Both the position numbers and the translations under genes were made by a program. A stretch of 64,000 bases of DNA. Source: Paucimonas lemoignei. GTDB taxonomy: Bacteria; Pseudomonadota; Gammaproteobacteria; Burkholderiales; Burkholderiaceae_D. Shown here piece by piece: positions 45,400 through 55,958 of the stretch. Location: the NCBI RefSeq assembly GCF_004342585.1, contig NZ_SLZQ01000014.1:1-64000 (forward strand). Direction: 5' to 3'. The number at the start of each line of letters is the position of its first letter. Position 1 is the first letter of the stretch. The notes under the pieces are model-generated. The model was not told where the DNA came from. It saw nothing but the letters and a program-made list of their open reading frames with translations, and made no database searches.

Positions 45400-46764
45400 A
45401 TGAGCGATTCCGTATTTACCTATAGCCAGGACCAGTTGAAACAAGTCGCGCAGGATGTGCTGCGCTATGCAAAAGAGAAAGGCGCATCTGGTGCGGCCGT
45501 CGAAATCAGCGAAGGCAATGGCCTTGCCGTGACCGTGCGCAAGGGCAATATCGAGACGATCGAACAAAACAAGGACAAGGGCATCGGCGTCACCATCTAC
45601 ATGGGAAGCAATGGCCATATCCGCCGGGGCAATGCCAGCACCTCCGATTTCTCGCGGCAATCCCTGCAGGATACGGTTGACGCCGCCTATAACATCGCCC
45701 GCTTCACCGCCGAGGACGATTGTGCCGGCTTGCCGGATGCCGATACGCTGGAAATGGCGCCGATGGATCTGCAGCTCTGCTATCCCTGGCTGCTTTCGGC
45801 TGAAGAGGCTGCCGATCTGGCCAAGCGTGCCGAAGGCGCCGCATTTGCTGTCGATAAGCGCATCACCAATAGCGAAGGCGCTAGCGTCTATGCCCAGCAA
45901 TCGCATTTCGTTTCCGCCAATTCGCTCGGCTTCATGGGCGGCTATCCTTTTTCTCGTCATACTCTCTCGGTGGCGCCGATTGCCGGCAAGGGCGCCAACA
46001 TGCAGCGCGACGACTGGTATTCCTCGATGCGCGACCCGGCCAAGCTGGCCGCGCCGGAAGACGTCGGCCGTTATGCCGCCGAGCGTGCCCTGGCACGCCT
46101 GAATGCGAGAAAGCTCGATACGCGCAAATGCCCAGTGCTGTTCGAAGCGCCATTGGCGGCGGGGCTGCTCGGTGCATTCGTGCAGGCTGTCTCGGGCGGG
46201 GCGTTGTATCGCAAATCCACCTTCCTGCTCGATAGCCTGCAGCAACAGGTGTTCGCGCCGCATATTCAGATTGTCGAAGACCCGCATGTCATCGGCGCGG
46301 TCGGCTCGGCGCCGTTCGACGAGGAAGGCGTGAAGACGCGGCGGCGTGACGTGGTGCGCGATGGCGTGGTGCAGGGTTATTTCCTGTCCACTTATTCGGC
46401 GCGCAAGCTCGGCATGAAAACCACCGGGAATGCCGGCGGTTCGCATAATCTGAAGCTGTTTTCCTCGCTGGCGGCGCCTGGCGACGATTTCCGGGCCATG
46501 CTCAAAAAGATGGATACCGGCTTGCTGGTGACCGAACTGATGGGACAGGGTGTCAACTATGTCACGGGCGATTATTCGCGCGGCGCCTCCGGCTATTGGG
46601 TGGAAAACGGTGAGATTCAATATCCTGTCGAGGAGATCACGATTGCCGGCAACCTGCGCGACATGTTTGCCCAGATTCTGGCGATTGGTGCCGATACCCT
46701 GATCCGCGGCACCAAGGAAACTGGCTCAATTTTGATCGAGAGCATGACCGTTGCAGGGAATTAG
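45400..46764 (+). CDS. pmbA: Metalloprotease PmbA (TldE)
   Basis: TldE/PmbA partners TldD in a cytoplasmic protease complex that processes modified peptides and degrades CcdA-like antitoxins. The 454-residue protein starts at 45400 (MSDSVFTYSQDQL); the 12 residues of an upstream frame look non-coding. It has the family regions VEISEGNGLAVTVRKGNIET and GVNYVTGDYSRGASGYWVENG. TldE itself lacks the zinc-binding HExxxH of TldD, which is also absent here. A tldD gene is not nearby. It is divergent from darP, a very common arrangement. Confidence 0.94.
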   Translation: MSDSVFTYSQDQLKQVAQDVLRYAKEKGASGAAVEISEGNGLAVTVRKGNIETIEQNKDKGIGVTIYMGSNGHIRRGNASTSDFSRQSLQDTVDAAYNIARFTAEDDCAGLPDADTLEMAPMDLQLCYPWLLSAEEAADLAKRAEGAAFAVDKRITNSEGASVYAQQSHFVSANSLGFMGGYPFSRHTLSVAPIAGKGANMQRDDWYSSMRDPAKLAAPEDVGRYAAERALARLNARKLDTRKCPVLFEAPLAAGLLGAFVQAVSGGALYRKSTFLLDSLQQQVFAPHIQIVEDPHVIGAVGSAPFDEEGVKTRRRDVVRDGVVQGYFLSTYSARKLGMKTTGNAGGSHNLKLFSSLAAPGDDFRAMLKKMDTGLLVTELMGQGVNYVTGDYSRGASGYWVENGEIQYPVEEITIAGNLRDMFAQILAIGADTLIRGTKETGSILIESMTVAGN

Positions 46765-46934
46765 TACATTCAACAAATCATGCATAACAATGTATGGTGC
46801 TCCAGTTAATAAAAGCAATTAATGATGGTGTTGCGATAATTCCAAATTCACAATACACTTCTGCTGCGTTGTTGCTTGCCGGCAACTCAAAAGGTTAATG
46901 GCAAATCATCCATGAAACTAAAAAAGGAGACATT

Positions 46935-48014
46935 ATGGAACGGCGGTCATTTCTAAAAAAAGCAGCGGTCGGTGCATCGGCAACCGCCCTTGCCGCACCG
47001 GCTTTGGCGCAATCACAACCGACAATCAACTGGCGTCTGGCATCGAGCTTTCCGAAATCGCTCGATACCATTTACGGCGCTGCCGAAACCTTTTCCAAGC
47101 GCGTTTCTGCGCTGACTGGCGGTAAATTCAATATCCGCGTATTTGCCGGCGGCGAGATCGTCCCGGCATTGCAGGTGCTGGATGCCGTGCAAAACGGCAC
47201 CGTGGAAATCGGTCACAGCGCTTCCTACTACTACTTCGGTAAAGATCCGACCTTTGCTTTTGACGCCGCTGTTCCTTTTGGCCTGAATTCGCGCCAGCAA
47301 ACCGCATGGTTCGATCAGGGCGGCGGCCGTGAACTGCTGCGCGAATTTTTCCGCGGCTATGGCATCATGAATTTCCAGGGCGGTAATACCGGTACGCAGA
47401 TGGGCGGCTGGTTCCGCAAGGAGATCAAGACCGTCAAGGACCTCGATGGTCTGAAGATGCGTATCTCCGCCTTCGCCGGCAAGGTCATGCAGCCGCTGGG
47501 CCTGGTGCCCCAGCAGATCGCCGGCGGGGATATTTATCCGGCGCTGGAAAAGGGCACGATCGATGCCGCCGAATGGATCGGCCCCTACGACGATGAAAAA
47601 CTCGGCTTCAACAAGGTGGCGCCGTTCTACTACACTCCGGGTTGGTGGGAGCCGAGCCTGCAGGTGTCTTTCTACGTCAGCATCAAGGAATGGGAAAAGC
47701 TGCCGAAGGAATACCAGGCCGCGATCGAAGCTGCTTCGTATGAATCTCACGTGGTGATGCAAGCCGAATATGATGCCAAGAATCCGGCTGCGTTGGCCCG
47801 TTTGTTGAAGCAGGGCGTGAAACTGCGCACCTTCCCGCGTGAAGTCATGGACGCTTGCTACAAGTCGGCCAACACATTCATGGACGAGGAATCGGCGAAG
47901 AACGCCAAGTTCAAGAAGATCTACGATTCCTGGAAGCGCTTCAGGCAGGACGAGAACCAGTGGTTCTCTGTCGCGGAAGTGCCGATGCAAAATTACATGC
48001 TTAGCCGGAAATAA
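46935..48014 (+). CDS. TRAP transporter substrate-binding protein, TakP-like (copy 1)
   Basis: This 359-residue periplasmic DctP-family protein has a twin-arginine signal, MERRSFLKKAAVGASATAL..., suggesting export folded through Tat. The family core is KSLDTIYGAAETFSKRVS, FAGGEIVPALQVLDAVQNG, GGNTGTQMGGWFRKEI and LKMRISAFAGKV with the conserved substrate-binding arginine. These motifs resemble TakP, which binds 2-oxo acids, so a keto- or hydroxy-carboxylate is a reasonable but unproven ligand. AAAGGAGA precedes the start. A close paralogue follows 237 nt downstream. Confidence 0.92.
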   Translation: MERRSFLKKAAVGASATALAAPALAQSQPTINWRLASSFPKSLDTIYGAAETFSKRVSALTGGKFNIRVFAGGEIVPALQVLDAVQNGTVEIGHSASYYYFGKDPTFAFDAAVPFGLNSRQQTAWFDQGGGRELLREFFRGYGIMNFQGGNTGTQMGGWFRKEIKTVKDLDGLKMRISAFAGKVMQPLGLVPQQIAGGDIYPALEKGTIDAAEWIGPYDDEKLGFNKVAPFYYTPGWWEPSLQVSFYVSIKEWEKLPKEYQAAIEAASYESHVVMQAEYDAKNPAALARLLKQGVKLRTFPREVMDACYKSANTFMDEESAKNAKFKKIYDSWKRFRQDENQWFSVAEVPMQNYMLSRK

Positions 48015-48028
48015 TCGCATGTGCTGAT

Positions 48029-48068
48029 AAAAAGGCTCGCAATGGTTTTATCCTTGCGGGCTTTTTTG
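48029..48068 (+). terminator. Rho-independent terminator after TRAP binding protein copy 1
   Basis: GCTCGCAA pairs with TTGCGGGC (one G-T pair) over a ~10-nt loop, with flanking A- and T-runs. It indicates that the two tandem binding-protein genes are transcribed separately. Confidence 0.8.
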
Positions 48069-48110
48069 TTGGCGCTGCCTGAATTTCGCCGCAGGCTTTA
48101 TCGTCGTGGC

Positions 48111-48176
48111 GCGATAGCGCGATTTTTTATTGCAGTGCTATCTTGTGACAAACTACAATGCGTGTTGCGATAGCGC
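48111..48176 (+). promoter_or_regulatory. Direct repeat and probable promoter before TRAP binding protein copy 2
   Basis: The 10-mer GCGATAGCGC occurs at 48111-48120 and 48167-48176, around a promoter-like pair TTGCAG (48130-48135) and TACAAT (48154-48159) with 18-bp spacing. The second copy overlaps GTGTTGCGATA, an 11-mer also present upstream of copy 1 (46828-46838). The layout suggests a shared regulator; this is inference. Confidence 0.45.
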
Positions 48177-48251
48177 AATTATGCGGCAGGCTCACAATCC
48201 GGTTTTTGCATTGCAATCGTAGTAAACATCTACCCCTGGAGGATAAATCAC

Positions 48252-49334
48252 ATGGAACGTCGTTCCTTTTTGAAGAAAGCAGCGGTTGGCGCGTCGGTGG
48301 CCGGCGTGGCTGCACCAGCGCTCGCGCAGGCTAATCCGACGATCAACTGGCGTCTGGCATCGAGCTTTCCGAAATCGCTCGATACCTTGTACGGCACTGC
48401 GGAAGTGTTTTCCAAGCGCGTTGCCGCTCTGACTGACGGTAAATTCAATATCCGCGTGTTCGCCGGCGGCGAGATCGTCCCGGCGCTGCAAGTGCTGGAT
48501 GCCGTGCAAAACAACACGGTGGAGATGGCACATTCCGCTCCTTACTATTTCTTCGGCAAGGATCCGACCTTCGCATTCGATTGCGCCGTTCCCTTCGGCC
48601 TGACCTCGCGCCAGCAAACCGCATGGATGATGCAGGGCGGCGGCATGCAGCTGATGCGTGATTTCTACAAGGATTACGGCGTCGTCAACTTCCTGGGTGG
48701 TAACACCGGCACGCAAATGGGCGGCTGGTTCCGCAAGGAGATCAAGACCCTGAATGACATCAAGGGCCTGAAGATGCGTATCTCCGCTTTTGCAGGACGC
48801 GTGCTGCAGCCGCTGGGCCTCGTGCCGCAGCAACTGGCCGGTGCCGATATTTACCCGGCGCTGGAAAAAGGCACGCTGGACGCAGTGGAATGGACCACGC
48901 CTTATGACGATGAAAAGCTCGGCTTCCAGAAAGTGGCGCCGTACTACTATTCTCCAGGCTGGTGGGAAGCCGGCGCGCAGCTGTCGTTTTACGTCAGCCA
49001 GAAAGAATGGGCCAAGCTGCCGAAGGATTACCAGGCCGCGATCGAAGCTGCTTCTTACGAGGCGCACGTCTACATGCAGGCCGAGTACGACCACAGGAAT
49101 CCGGCTGCGCTGGCACGCCTGATCAAGAATGGCGCCAAGCTGCGTTTCTTCTCCAAGGAAATCATGGAAGCCAGCTATAAGGCTGCCGTGGCAACCATGG
49201 AAGAAGAAGCTTCCAAGAACGCCAAGTTCAAGAAGATCTACGATCCGTGGAAGCGCTATCAGCGTGAACAGAACCAGTGGCTGTCGGTGGCGGAAGGCCC
49301 GATGCAGAACTTCCTGATGAGCCGCAAGAAGTAA
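48252..49334 (+). CDS. TRAP transporter substrate-binding protein, TakP-like (copy 2)
   Basis: This is a 360-residue paralogue of the preceding gene, starting MERRSFLKKAAVGASVAGV with the same Tat signal and nearly identical core motifs (FAGGEIVPALQVLDAVQN, GGNTGTQMGGWFRKEIKT, LKMRISAFAGRVLQPLGLVPQQ). Differences cluster around residues that may line the ligand pocket (for example DQGGGRELLRE in copy 1 versus MQGGGMQLMRD here), so the two may differ in ligand. GGAGGA precedes the start. It converges on the dctM gene and ends in its own terminator. Confidence 0.92.
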   Translation: MERRSFLKKAAVGASVAGVAAPALAQANPTINWRLASSFPKSLDTLYGTAEVFSKRVAALTDGKFNIRVFAGGEIVPALQVLDAVQNNTVEMAHSAPYYFFGKDPTFAFDCAVPFGLTSRQQTAWMMQGGGMQLMRDFYKDYGVVNFLGGNTGTQMGGWFRKEIKTLNDIKGLKMRISAFAGRVLQPLGLVPQQLAGADIYPALEKGTLDAVEWTTPYDDEKLGFQKVAPYYYSPGWWEAGAQLSFYVSQKEWAKLPKDYQAAIEAASYEAHVYMQAEYDHRNPAALARLIKNGAKLRFFSKEIMEASYKAAVATMEEEASKNAKFKKIYDPWKRYQREQNQWLSVAEGPMQNFLMSRKK

Positions 49335-49357
49335 AGCGCGTTAAATCCGCTCTATCG

Positions 49358-49388
49358 AAACCCGCAGTGTTTACTGCGGGTTTTTTTA
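49358..49388 (+). terminator. Rho-independent terminator after TRAP binding protein copy 2
   Basis: AAACCCGCAGT pairs with ACTGCGGGTTT over a 4-nt loop, then T's, 24 nt after the stop. Confidence 0.9.
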
Positions 49389-49424
49389 TGCCCGAGCGGA
49401 TGGCGGATTAATGAAGCAGGCAAT

Positions 49425-49456
49425 AAAAAACCCCGCGCAGTGCACGGGGTTTTTCA
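49425..49456 (-). terminator. Rho-independent terminator after dctM
   Basis: AAAAACCCCG and CGGGGTTTTT flank a 9-nt loop, just beyond the dctM stop. It can also back up the preceding terminator on the plus strand. Confidence 0.85.
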
Positions 49457-49474
49457 GGAAGCGATGCCCTCAGC

Positions 49475-51130
<1,656 letters not shown>

Positions 51131-51147
51131 ATTGATCCTCGGCCCGT

Positions 51148-51732
51148 TTAGTCGATCTTGTTGGCGGCCTTGATTGCCGCTACTTCATCTTCAGGCTTGA
51201 CAGCTTGTCGTTCGAATTCCGAGGCATCTACCTTACCCATCAGGAAACCGATGCGCTTGATCAGTTCGGAAATGCCTTGCAGGCCCAGCAGGAAAAAGCC
51301 GATCGGCACCAGCAGCTTGGCCGGCCAGAGGATCAGGCCGCCGGCATTGCTCGACATTTCCTGGCTGCGGATCGCATCGACGGCAAAGGGAATGGCGAAG
51401 TACAGCACCAGGAGAGTAATCGGCAGCAGGAACAGCAGAAAGCCCAGGGCATCGATCCAGGCTTGCGTACGCTTGGAAAATCTGCTGACGACCACGTCGA
51501 TGCGCACGTGCTCATTGCGGCGCAGGGTGTACCCGGCAGCGAGCAGGAACACGGCGCCGAACAGGTACCACTGGATTTCCAGCCAGGCGTTCGAGCCGAT
51601 GTGGAAAATGTAACGCACCAGTGCATTGCCGCTGCAAATCAGGACTGCCGCCAGCAGCAGCCAACTGACCGCCTGGCCGATCTTGATGTTTATGGCATCG
51701 ATAAGCCGGCTGAGGGAAAGTAGGGCATTCAT
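51148..51732 (-). CDS. dctQ: TRAP transporter small permease (DctQ-like)
   Basis: This 194-residue protein with four hydrophobic segments has the DctQ features SGNALVRYIFHIGSNAWLEIQWYLFGAVFLL and EHVRIDVV. It pairs with DctM to make the membrane part of the transporter. I use the ATG at 51732 (MNALLSLSRLID); a reading from 51810 adds 26 residues of poor fit. It is first of a two-gene unit with dctM. Confidence 0.92.
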   Translation of the reverse strand: MNALLSLSRLIDAINIKIGQAVSWLLLAAVLICSGNALVRYIFHIGSNAWLEIQWYLFGAVFLLAAGYTLRRNEHVRIDVVVSRFSKRTQAWIDALGFLLFLLPITLLVLYFAIPFAVDAIRSQEMSSNAGGLILWPAKLLVPIGFFLLGLQGISELIKRIGFLMGKVDASEFERQAVKPEDEVAAIKAANKID

Positions 51733-51915
51733 GGGGGGATTGTCTCCGGAAGAATGTGGAATTATTGGATAGCAGGCTTTTTGAGCTTTTTCCAATGGGC
51801 AAGTATACAATTATTTATTCAGAAAATATGCATTTATTGATACTGCCAGGCGATGTCTATTTTGCATCGCTATGTATCAGTTATAGCAAAAGCTAGCGAA
51901 AAAGTCCCGTAAACG

Positions 51916-51945
51916 TTCTGCAGGCGGGATAACCCGCCTGCAGAA
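51916..51945. repeat. Perfect 13-bp inverted repeat downstream of argH
   Basis: TTCTGCAGGCGGG (51916-51928) and CCCGCCTGCAGAA (51933-51945) flank a 4-nt ATAA loop. It begins 28 nt after the argH stop (minus strand). There is no immediate T-run on the minus strand, so it is not a classical terminator; a short T-run follows 12 nt further on. Confidence 0.75.
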
Positions 51946-51973
51946 TGGTGAAGCAGAAGACTTTGGCCGGCAA

Positions 51974-53368
51974 TCAGCCCAACAGCGTGCGCCAGCGCGC
52001 GATCGCTTCGCGTACCTGCTGCGGCGCGGTGCCGCCGACATGGTTACGGGCGGCGACCGAGCCTTCCAGTGTCAGTACGGCATACACATCTTCACCGATC
52101 AACGACGAGAACTTGCGCAGATCTTCCAGAGCCAGGTCGGCCAGGTCGCAGCCACGGTCGTCGCAGCTACGCACGGCATGTGCCACCGCTTCATGCGCAT
52201 CGCGGAAAGGCAAGCCTTTTTTGACCAGGTAATCGGCCAGGTCGGTGGCGGTGGCATAGCCCTGCAGGGCGGCGGCGCGCATGGCGTTCGGCTTGACGGT
52301 GATGCCCTGTGCCATGTCGGCGAAGATGCGCAGGGTGTCGGTGACGGTATCGACGGTATCGAACAGCGGCTCCTTGTCTTCCTGGTTATCCTTGTTATAT
52401 GCCAGCGGCTGGCCTTTCATCAGGGTCAGCAGGGACACCAGGTGGCCATTGACGCGGCCGGTCTTGCCGCGCGCCAGTTCCGGCACGTCGGGGTTTTTCT
52501 TTTGCGGCATGATCGACGAACCGGTGCAGAAGCGGTCGGCGATGTCGATGAAGCCGACGCGCGGGCTCATCCAGATCACCAGTTCCTCCGACATGCGCGA
52601 GATGTGCGTCATGACCAGAGCCGCGGCGGCGCAGAATTCGATGGCGAAGTCGCGATCCGAGACGGCATCCAGCGAATTGTGGCAGACGTCATCAAAGCCC
52701 AGCGTCTGTGCCACGCGCATGCGGTCGATTGGGAAGGTGGTGCCGGCCAGCGCGGCGGAACCCAGCGGCAAACGGTTGACACGCTTGCGGCAATCGGCCA
52801 TGCGCTCGGCGTCGCGGCCGAACATCTCGACGTAAGCCAGCATGTGGTGGCCGAACGTGACCGGCTGTGCCACCTGCATGTGGGTAAAGCCCGGCAGGAT
52901 GGTGTCGGCGTTCTTTTCCGCCAGATCGACCAGGGCGCTTTGCAGGCCGCGCAGCAGCGCCGTGATATCGTCGATGGCGGCACGCATGTACAGGCGGATG
53001 TCGGTGGCGACCTGGTCGTTGCGCGAGCGGCCGGTATGCAGACGCTTGCCGGCATCACCGACCAGTTCGGTCAGGCGCTTTTCGATATTCAGGTGCACGT
53101 CTTCGAGGTCGAGCAGCCACTCGAACTTGCCGGCATCGATTTCCGACTCGATCTGTGCCATGCCTCGGCGGATGTCTTCCAGGTCCTTGGCGCTGATGAT
53201 GCCCTGGTGCGCCAGCATGTCGGCGTGCGCGAGCGAGCCCTGGATGTCGAACTTGGCCAGGCGCTTGTCGAAAAATACCGAAGCGGTGTAACGTTTGACC
53301 AAATCGGAGACGGGTTCGGAGAAGCGTGCCGACCAGGCTTCGCCCTTTTTGGAGAGTTGTGCTGTCAT
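51974..53368 (-). CDS. argH: Argininosuccinate lyase
   Basis: ArgH cleaves argininosuccinate to arginine and fumarate. The 464-residue protein has the fumarase/aspartase signature [12 protein letters not shown] with the catalytic serine. [17 protein letters not shown] and [14 protein letters not shown] carry further active-site residues. Length is typical. It is divergent from the AlgZ-like kinase gene with a 125-nt gap, an arrangement also known from Pseudomonas. Confidence 0.97.
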   Translation of the reverse strand: MTAQLSKKGEAWSARFSEPVSDLVKRYTASVFFDKRLAKFDIQGSLAHADMLAHQGIISAKDLEDIRRGMAQIESEIDAGKFEWLLDLEDVHLNIEKRLTELVGDAGKRLHTGRSRNDQVATDIRLYMRAAIDDITALLRGLQSALVDLAEKNADTILPGFTHMQVAQPVTFGHHMLAYVEMFGRDAERMADCRKRVNRLPLGSAALAGTTFPIDRMRVAQTLGFDDVCHNSLDAVSDRDFAIEFCAAAALVMTHISRMSEELVIWMSPRVGFIDIADRFCTGSSIMPQKKNPDVPELARGKTGRVNGHLVSLLTLMKGQPLAYNKDNQEDKEPLFDTVDTVTDTLRIFADMAQGITVKPNAMRAAALQGYATATDLADYLVKKGLPFRDAHEAVAHAVRSCDDRGCDLADLALEDLRKFSSLIGEDVYAVLTLEGSVAARNHVGGTAPQQVREAIARWRTLLG

Positions 53369-53493
53369 AATCGGGTGGTATAGTTACCCGGAAGCGCCGC
53401 GAAATAGGCTGGAACCGGGTATTTGAGGAATTCGCAATTATAAAACAAGCGCGCCGCTTCCCGCGCGGCGCGACATAACAACTTCGAATTTTT

Positions 53494-54570
53494 ATGCATG
53501 CCATCAGCCCCGACCGGGCGCCGGTCGAGATCGTGATTCCCGATTGCTGCAATATCGGCGTGGTGTTCCGCGCGCTGGTAGCGGTGAATGTTGCGTTTTT
53601 GGCCGGCATTCTTTTGCAAAACAGCGGCTGGCAGGCCGGCCTTGCCAAATTCGTCGAAACCACGCCGCTCATCGAAATGGTCAGCCTGCTGTCGCTGGTG
53701 GCGCTATGCGGCCTGCGCAAGCTGATCTATAGCATGCCTTTATGGGTGCAGCGTACCTTGTGTGCGCTGGTTCCGGCGGCGATTGCAGGTTTGCTGATCC
53801 GTGTGTTGTCGTCGAACGTGCTGTTTTTCGACAGCCTGGATGGTTTGCACCCGGCGGAGGTCGGGCTGGCTGCGGCGCTGATCGGCATCACGCTGCAGCA
53901 TTACTTCGAACTGCGTACCCGAGCTTATTCGCCCGCGCTTGTGGAAGCAAGGCTGCAGGCATTGCAGGCGCGGATCCGCCCGCACTTTCTGTTCAATAGC
54001 CTGAACGCCGTATTGTCGCTGATCCGCACCGAGCCGCGCCGCGCCGAAACCACGCTGGAAGACCTGGCCGATTTGTTCCGTGTGCTGATGCGCGATGCCC
54101 GCGACCTGACCACGCTCGAACAGGAAATCCGCTTGTGCCGGCAGTACTTGTCAATCGAGAAAGTGCGCCTGGGCGAGCGGTTGCAGGTGAAATGGCATCC
54201 CATCGATATCAGCAAGGAAGTGCTGCAGCGCGCGCAAATCCCGGCATTGCTGTTGCAGCCGCTGCTGGAGAATGCCGTGCATTACGGCGTCGAGCCGGCC
54301 AGCGAAACGGCGCAGATCCGCATCGATATCCGCCGCCAGCTCGACCGCATTGAAATCGCCATCGCCAACCCCTATCACGGCGACGCCGCGCCTTCCGGCG
54401 GAAATCATATGGCCCTGAACAATATCCGTCAGCGCCTGGCGCTGCTTTACGATGTCGAGGCGCAGCTGACTACCACGGTAAACGATGGCTTGTTTGAGGT
54501 GAAATTGCGCATTCCTTACGTGAGGTCCAGAAAGGATGAAGATGCTGCCGCGTCTGTTGATCGTCGATGA
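53494..54570 (+). CDS. AlgZ/LytS-type sensor histidine kinase
   Basis: This 358-residue kinase has four N-terminal hydrophobic segments (residues about 22-145), then a His_kinase domain with the phosphoacceptor in ARIRPHFLFNSLNAVLSLIR. An ATP-binding domain with LLQPLLENAVHYGVE (N-box) and MALNNIRQRLALLY follows. The architecture matches AlgZ (FimS) of Pseudomonas. Its 3' end overlaps the LytTR regulator gene, so the two form a two-component pair. The signal is unknown; in pseudomonads the pair controls motility and exopolysaccharide. Confidence 0.9.
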   Translation: MHAISPDRAPVEIVIPDCCNIGVVFRALVAVNVAFLAGILLQNSGWQAGLAKFVETTPLIEMVSLLSLVALCGLRKLIYSMPLWVQRTLCALVPAAIAGLLIRVLSSNVLFFDSLDGLHPAEVGLAAALIGITLQHYFELRTRAYSPALVEARLQALQARIRPHFLFNSLNAVLSLIRTEPRRAETTLEDLADLFRVLMRDARDLTTLEQEIRLCRQYLSIEKVRLGERLQVKWHPIDISKEVLQRAQIPALLLQPLLENAVHYGVEPASETAQIRIDIRRQLDRIEIAIANPYHGDAAPSGGNHMALNNIRQRLALLYDVEAQLTTTVNDGLFEVKLRIPYVRSRKDEDAAASVDRR

Positions 54571-55378
54571 TGAAGCGCCGGCGCGTGCGCGCCTGGCCAT
54601 GCTGTTGTCCGATATCGCATCCGTCTGCCCGCATGAATTGGTGGGAGAGGCTGCGCATGCACAGGCGGCACTGGATCTGATTGCCTCGGCGCGGCCGGAT
54701 ATCGTCCTGCTGGACGTGCAGATGCCGGGAATAAACGGCATGGAACTGGCACGTCATCTCGCAACGATGGAAGCGCCGCCGGCCGTCATTTTCGTCAGCG
54801 CCTTCGACGAATATGCCTTGCGGGCTTTCGAAGTGCATGCTTTGGACTACCTGCTCAAACCCGTGCGCGCCGAGCGCCTGGCCCAGGCGATCCAGCGCAC
54901 GGCATCGCTGATCGCGGCGCAGGCGCAAAAGCCGGCACTCGTGGCGGCAACCGCCAGCTTGCGCCAGCAACGCCGCAATTTTTCAGTGCAGGAGCGCGGC
55001 CGCCTGTTGCTGGTGCCGGTGGCCGAAGTGCTGTACCTCAAGGCCGAGGCCAAGTATGTCACGCTGCGGACTGCCACGCGCAGCCATTTGATCGAGGAGT
55101 CGCTTGCGTCGATCGAGGATGAATTGGCCGAAGTATTCTTGCGTGTGCATCGCAACGCCCTGGTGGCGCGTAATGCGGTGGAGGGAGTCGAACGCGCGCC
55201 GCTGGGAACGGATATCGACAGCGAACGGCACAGGGAAAACCATGCCGAGCATGATGGCAGGCTGGAGAAGGGCGACAAGCCCCAGGAAACCTGGCAGGTG
55301 ATCGTACGTGGGGTGCCGGAACGCTTGCCGGTCTCGCGCCGGCAATGGCCGCAGGTAAAAGCGCTGATCCGCTGCTAG
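54542..55378 (+). CDS. AlgR-like LytTR response regulator
   Basis: This 278-residue regulator has a receiver domain with the acidic pair in LLIVDDEAPAR and phosphoacceptor D58 in VLLDVQMPG, and a switch lysine in LDYLLKPV. A LytTR DNA-binding domain from about 155 includes EVLYLKAEAKYVTLRT and FLRVHRNALVARNAV. An insertion of about 30 hydrophilic residues (ERHRENHAEHDGRLEKGDK) interrupts the LytTR domain where AlgR has a short turn. The ATG at 54542 is better spaced from AAAGG than the one at 54536. Confidence 0.9.
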   Translation: MLPRLLIVDDEAPARARLAMLLSDIASVCPHELVGEAAHAQAALDLIASARPDIVLLDVQMPGINGMELARHLATMEAPPAVIFVSAFDEYALRAFEVHALDYLLKPVRAERLAQAIQRTASLIAAQAQKPALVAATASLRQQRRNFSVQERGRLLLVPVAEVLYLKAEAKYVTLRTATRSHLIEESLASIEDELAEVFLRVHRNALVARNAVEGVERAPLGTDIDSERHRENHAEHDGRLEKGDKPQETWQVIVRGVPERLPVSRRQWPQVKALIRC

Positions 55379-55411
55379 CCGGCCGGCGCTGGTATAAACG
55401 GATTTTTAAAA

Positions 55412-55816
55412 TCAGGACATTTTTCCCATGAAGCTGCGCGCCATGAGCAGCTCGGCCTGTTCTTCTTCCTCGCGGCGTTTGCGTTCGAGTTCTTCCGACG
55501 TGGCCTTGGGAGCTTCGGGTGCTTTAGCCGGCGCCGGTTTTGGCGCTGCGGCGGCTGGCGCCGCAGCAGGGGCGGCAGGAGCGGGCGTTGCAGCTGGCTT
55601 CGGTGCTGCGCCGCCGGTGGCTTCGATCAATCCCTGGGCTGCCAGCGCAGCAAGTTGTTCATCGAGATCTTCGCCCTTGAGCATGCCGTAGAGATCGTCG
55701 CGGCTGCGTTTTCCATCGATGAAAATCAGTACCTGTCGCATGCGTTGCGAAAGACCGCCGGCACGGGTCTTGATTTCCTCCTGGCCCTTTGCGGTCTTTG
55801 AATAAATCTGGCTCAT
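55412..55816 (-). CDS. Uncharacterised Ala/Pro-rich protein
   Basis: This 134-residue protein starts at the ATG at 55816 (MSQIYSKTAKGQEEIKTRAG), chosen because GGAGGAC lies directly upstream. A frame open to 55912 would add 32 residues. The N-terminal ~65 residues look globular (MRQVLIFIDGKRSRDDLYGML). An Ala/Pro-rich linker of about 35 residues and a charged C-terminal helix (ELERKRREEEEQAELLMARSF) follow. I recall similar short proteins in other Burkholderiales but know no function. It follows ppc in the same direction after 142 nt. Confidence 0.75.
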   Translation of the reverse strand: MSQIYSKTAKGQEEIKTRAGGLSQRMRQVLIFIDGKRSRDDLYGMLKGEDLDEQLAALAAQGLIEATGGAAPKPAATPAPAAPAAAPAAAAPKPAPAKAPEAPKATSEELERKRREEEEQAELLMARSFMGKMS

Positions 55817-55958
55817 TTTGTCCTCCACCATTTCTATGACGGTAGCTTGTGTCCCCTGGATGCCGGCCGGCGCAGCGCCATTTTTAATGGTTATCTGCGC
55901 ATTGGCCGGCATTGCCGGGTTGTCTCCTTGCTGGCGGCTGGATCGATGCTAACCGGAC

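Noticed and set aside
45355-46620. 421-codon frame antisense to pmbA
   Set aside because: pmbA is well supported and the antisense product has no family features.
48015-49334. Possible transposon-mediated duplication of the TRAP binding protein
   Set aside because: No terminal inverted repeats, transposase or target duplication are seen around either copy. The two genes differ enough to suggest an old tandem duplication.
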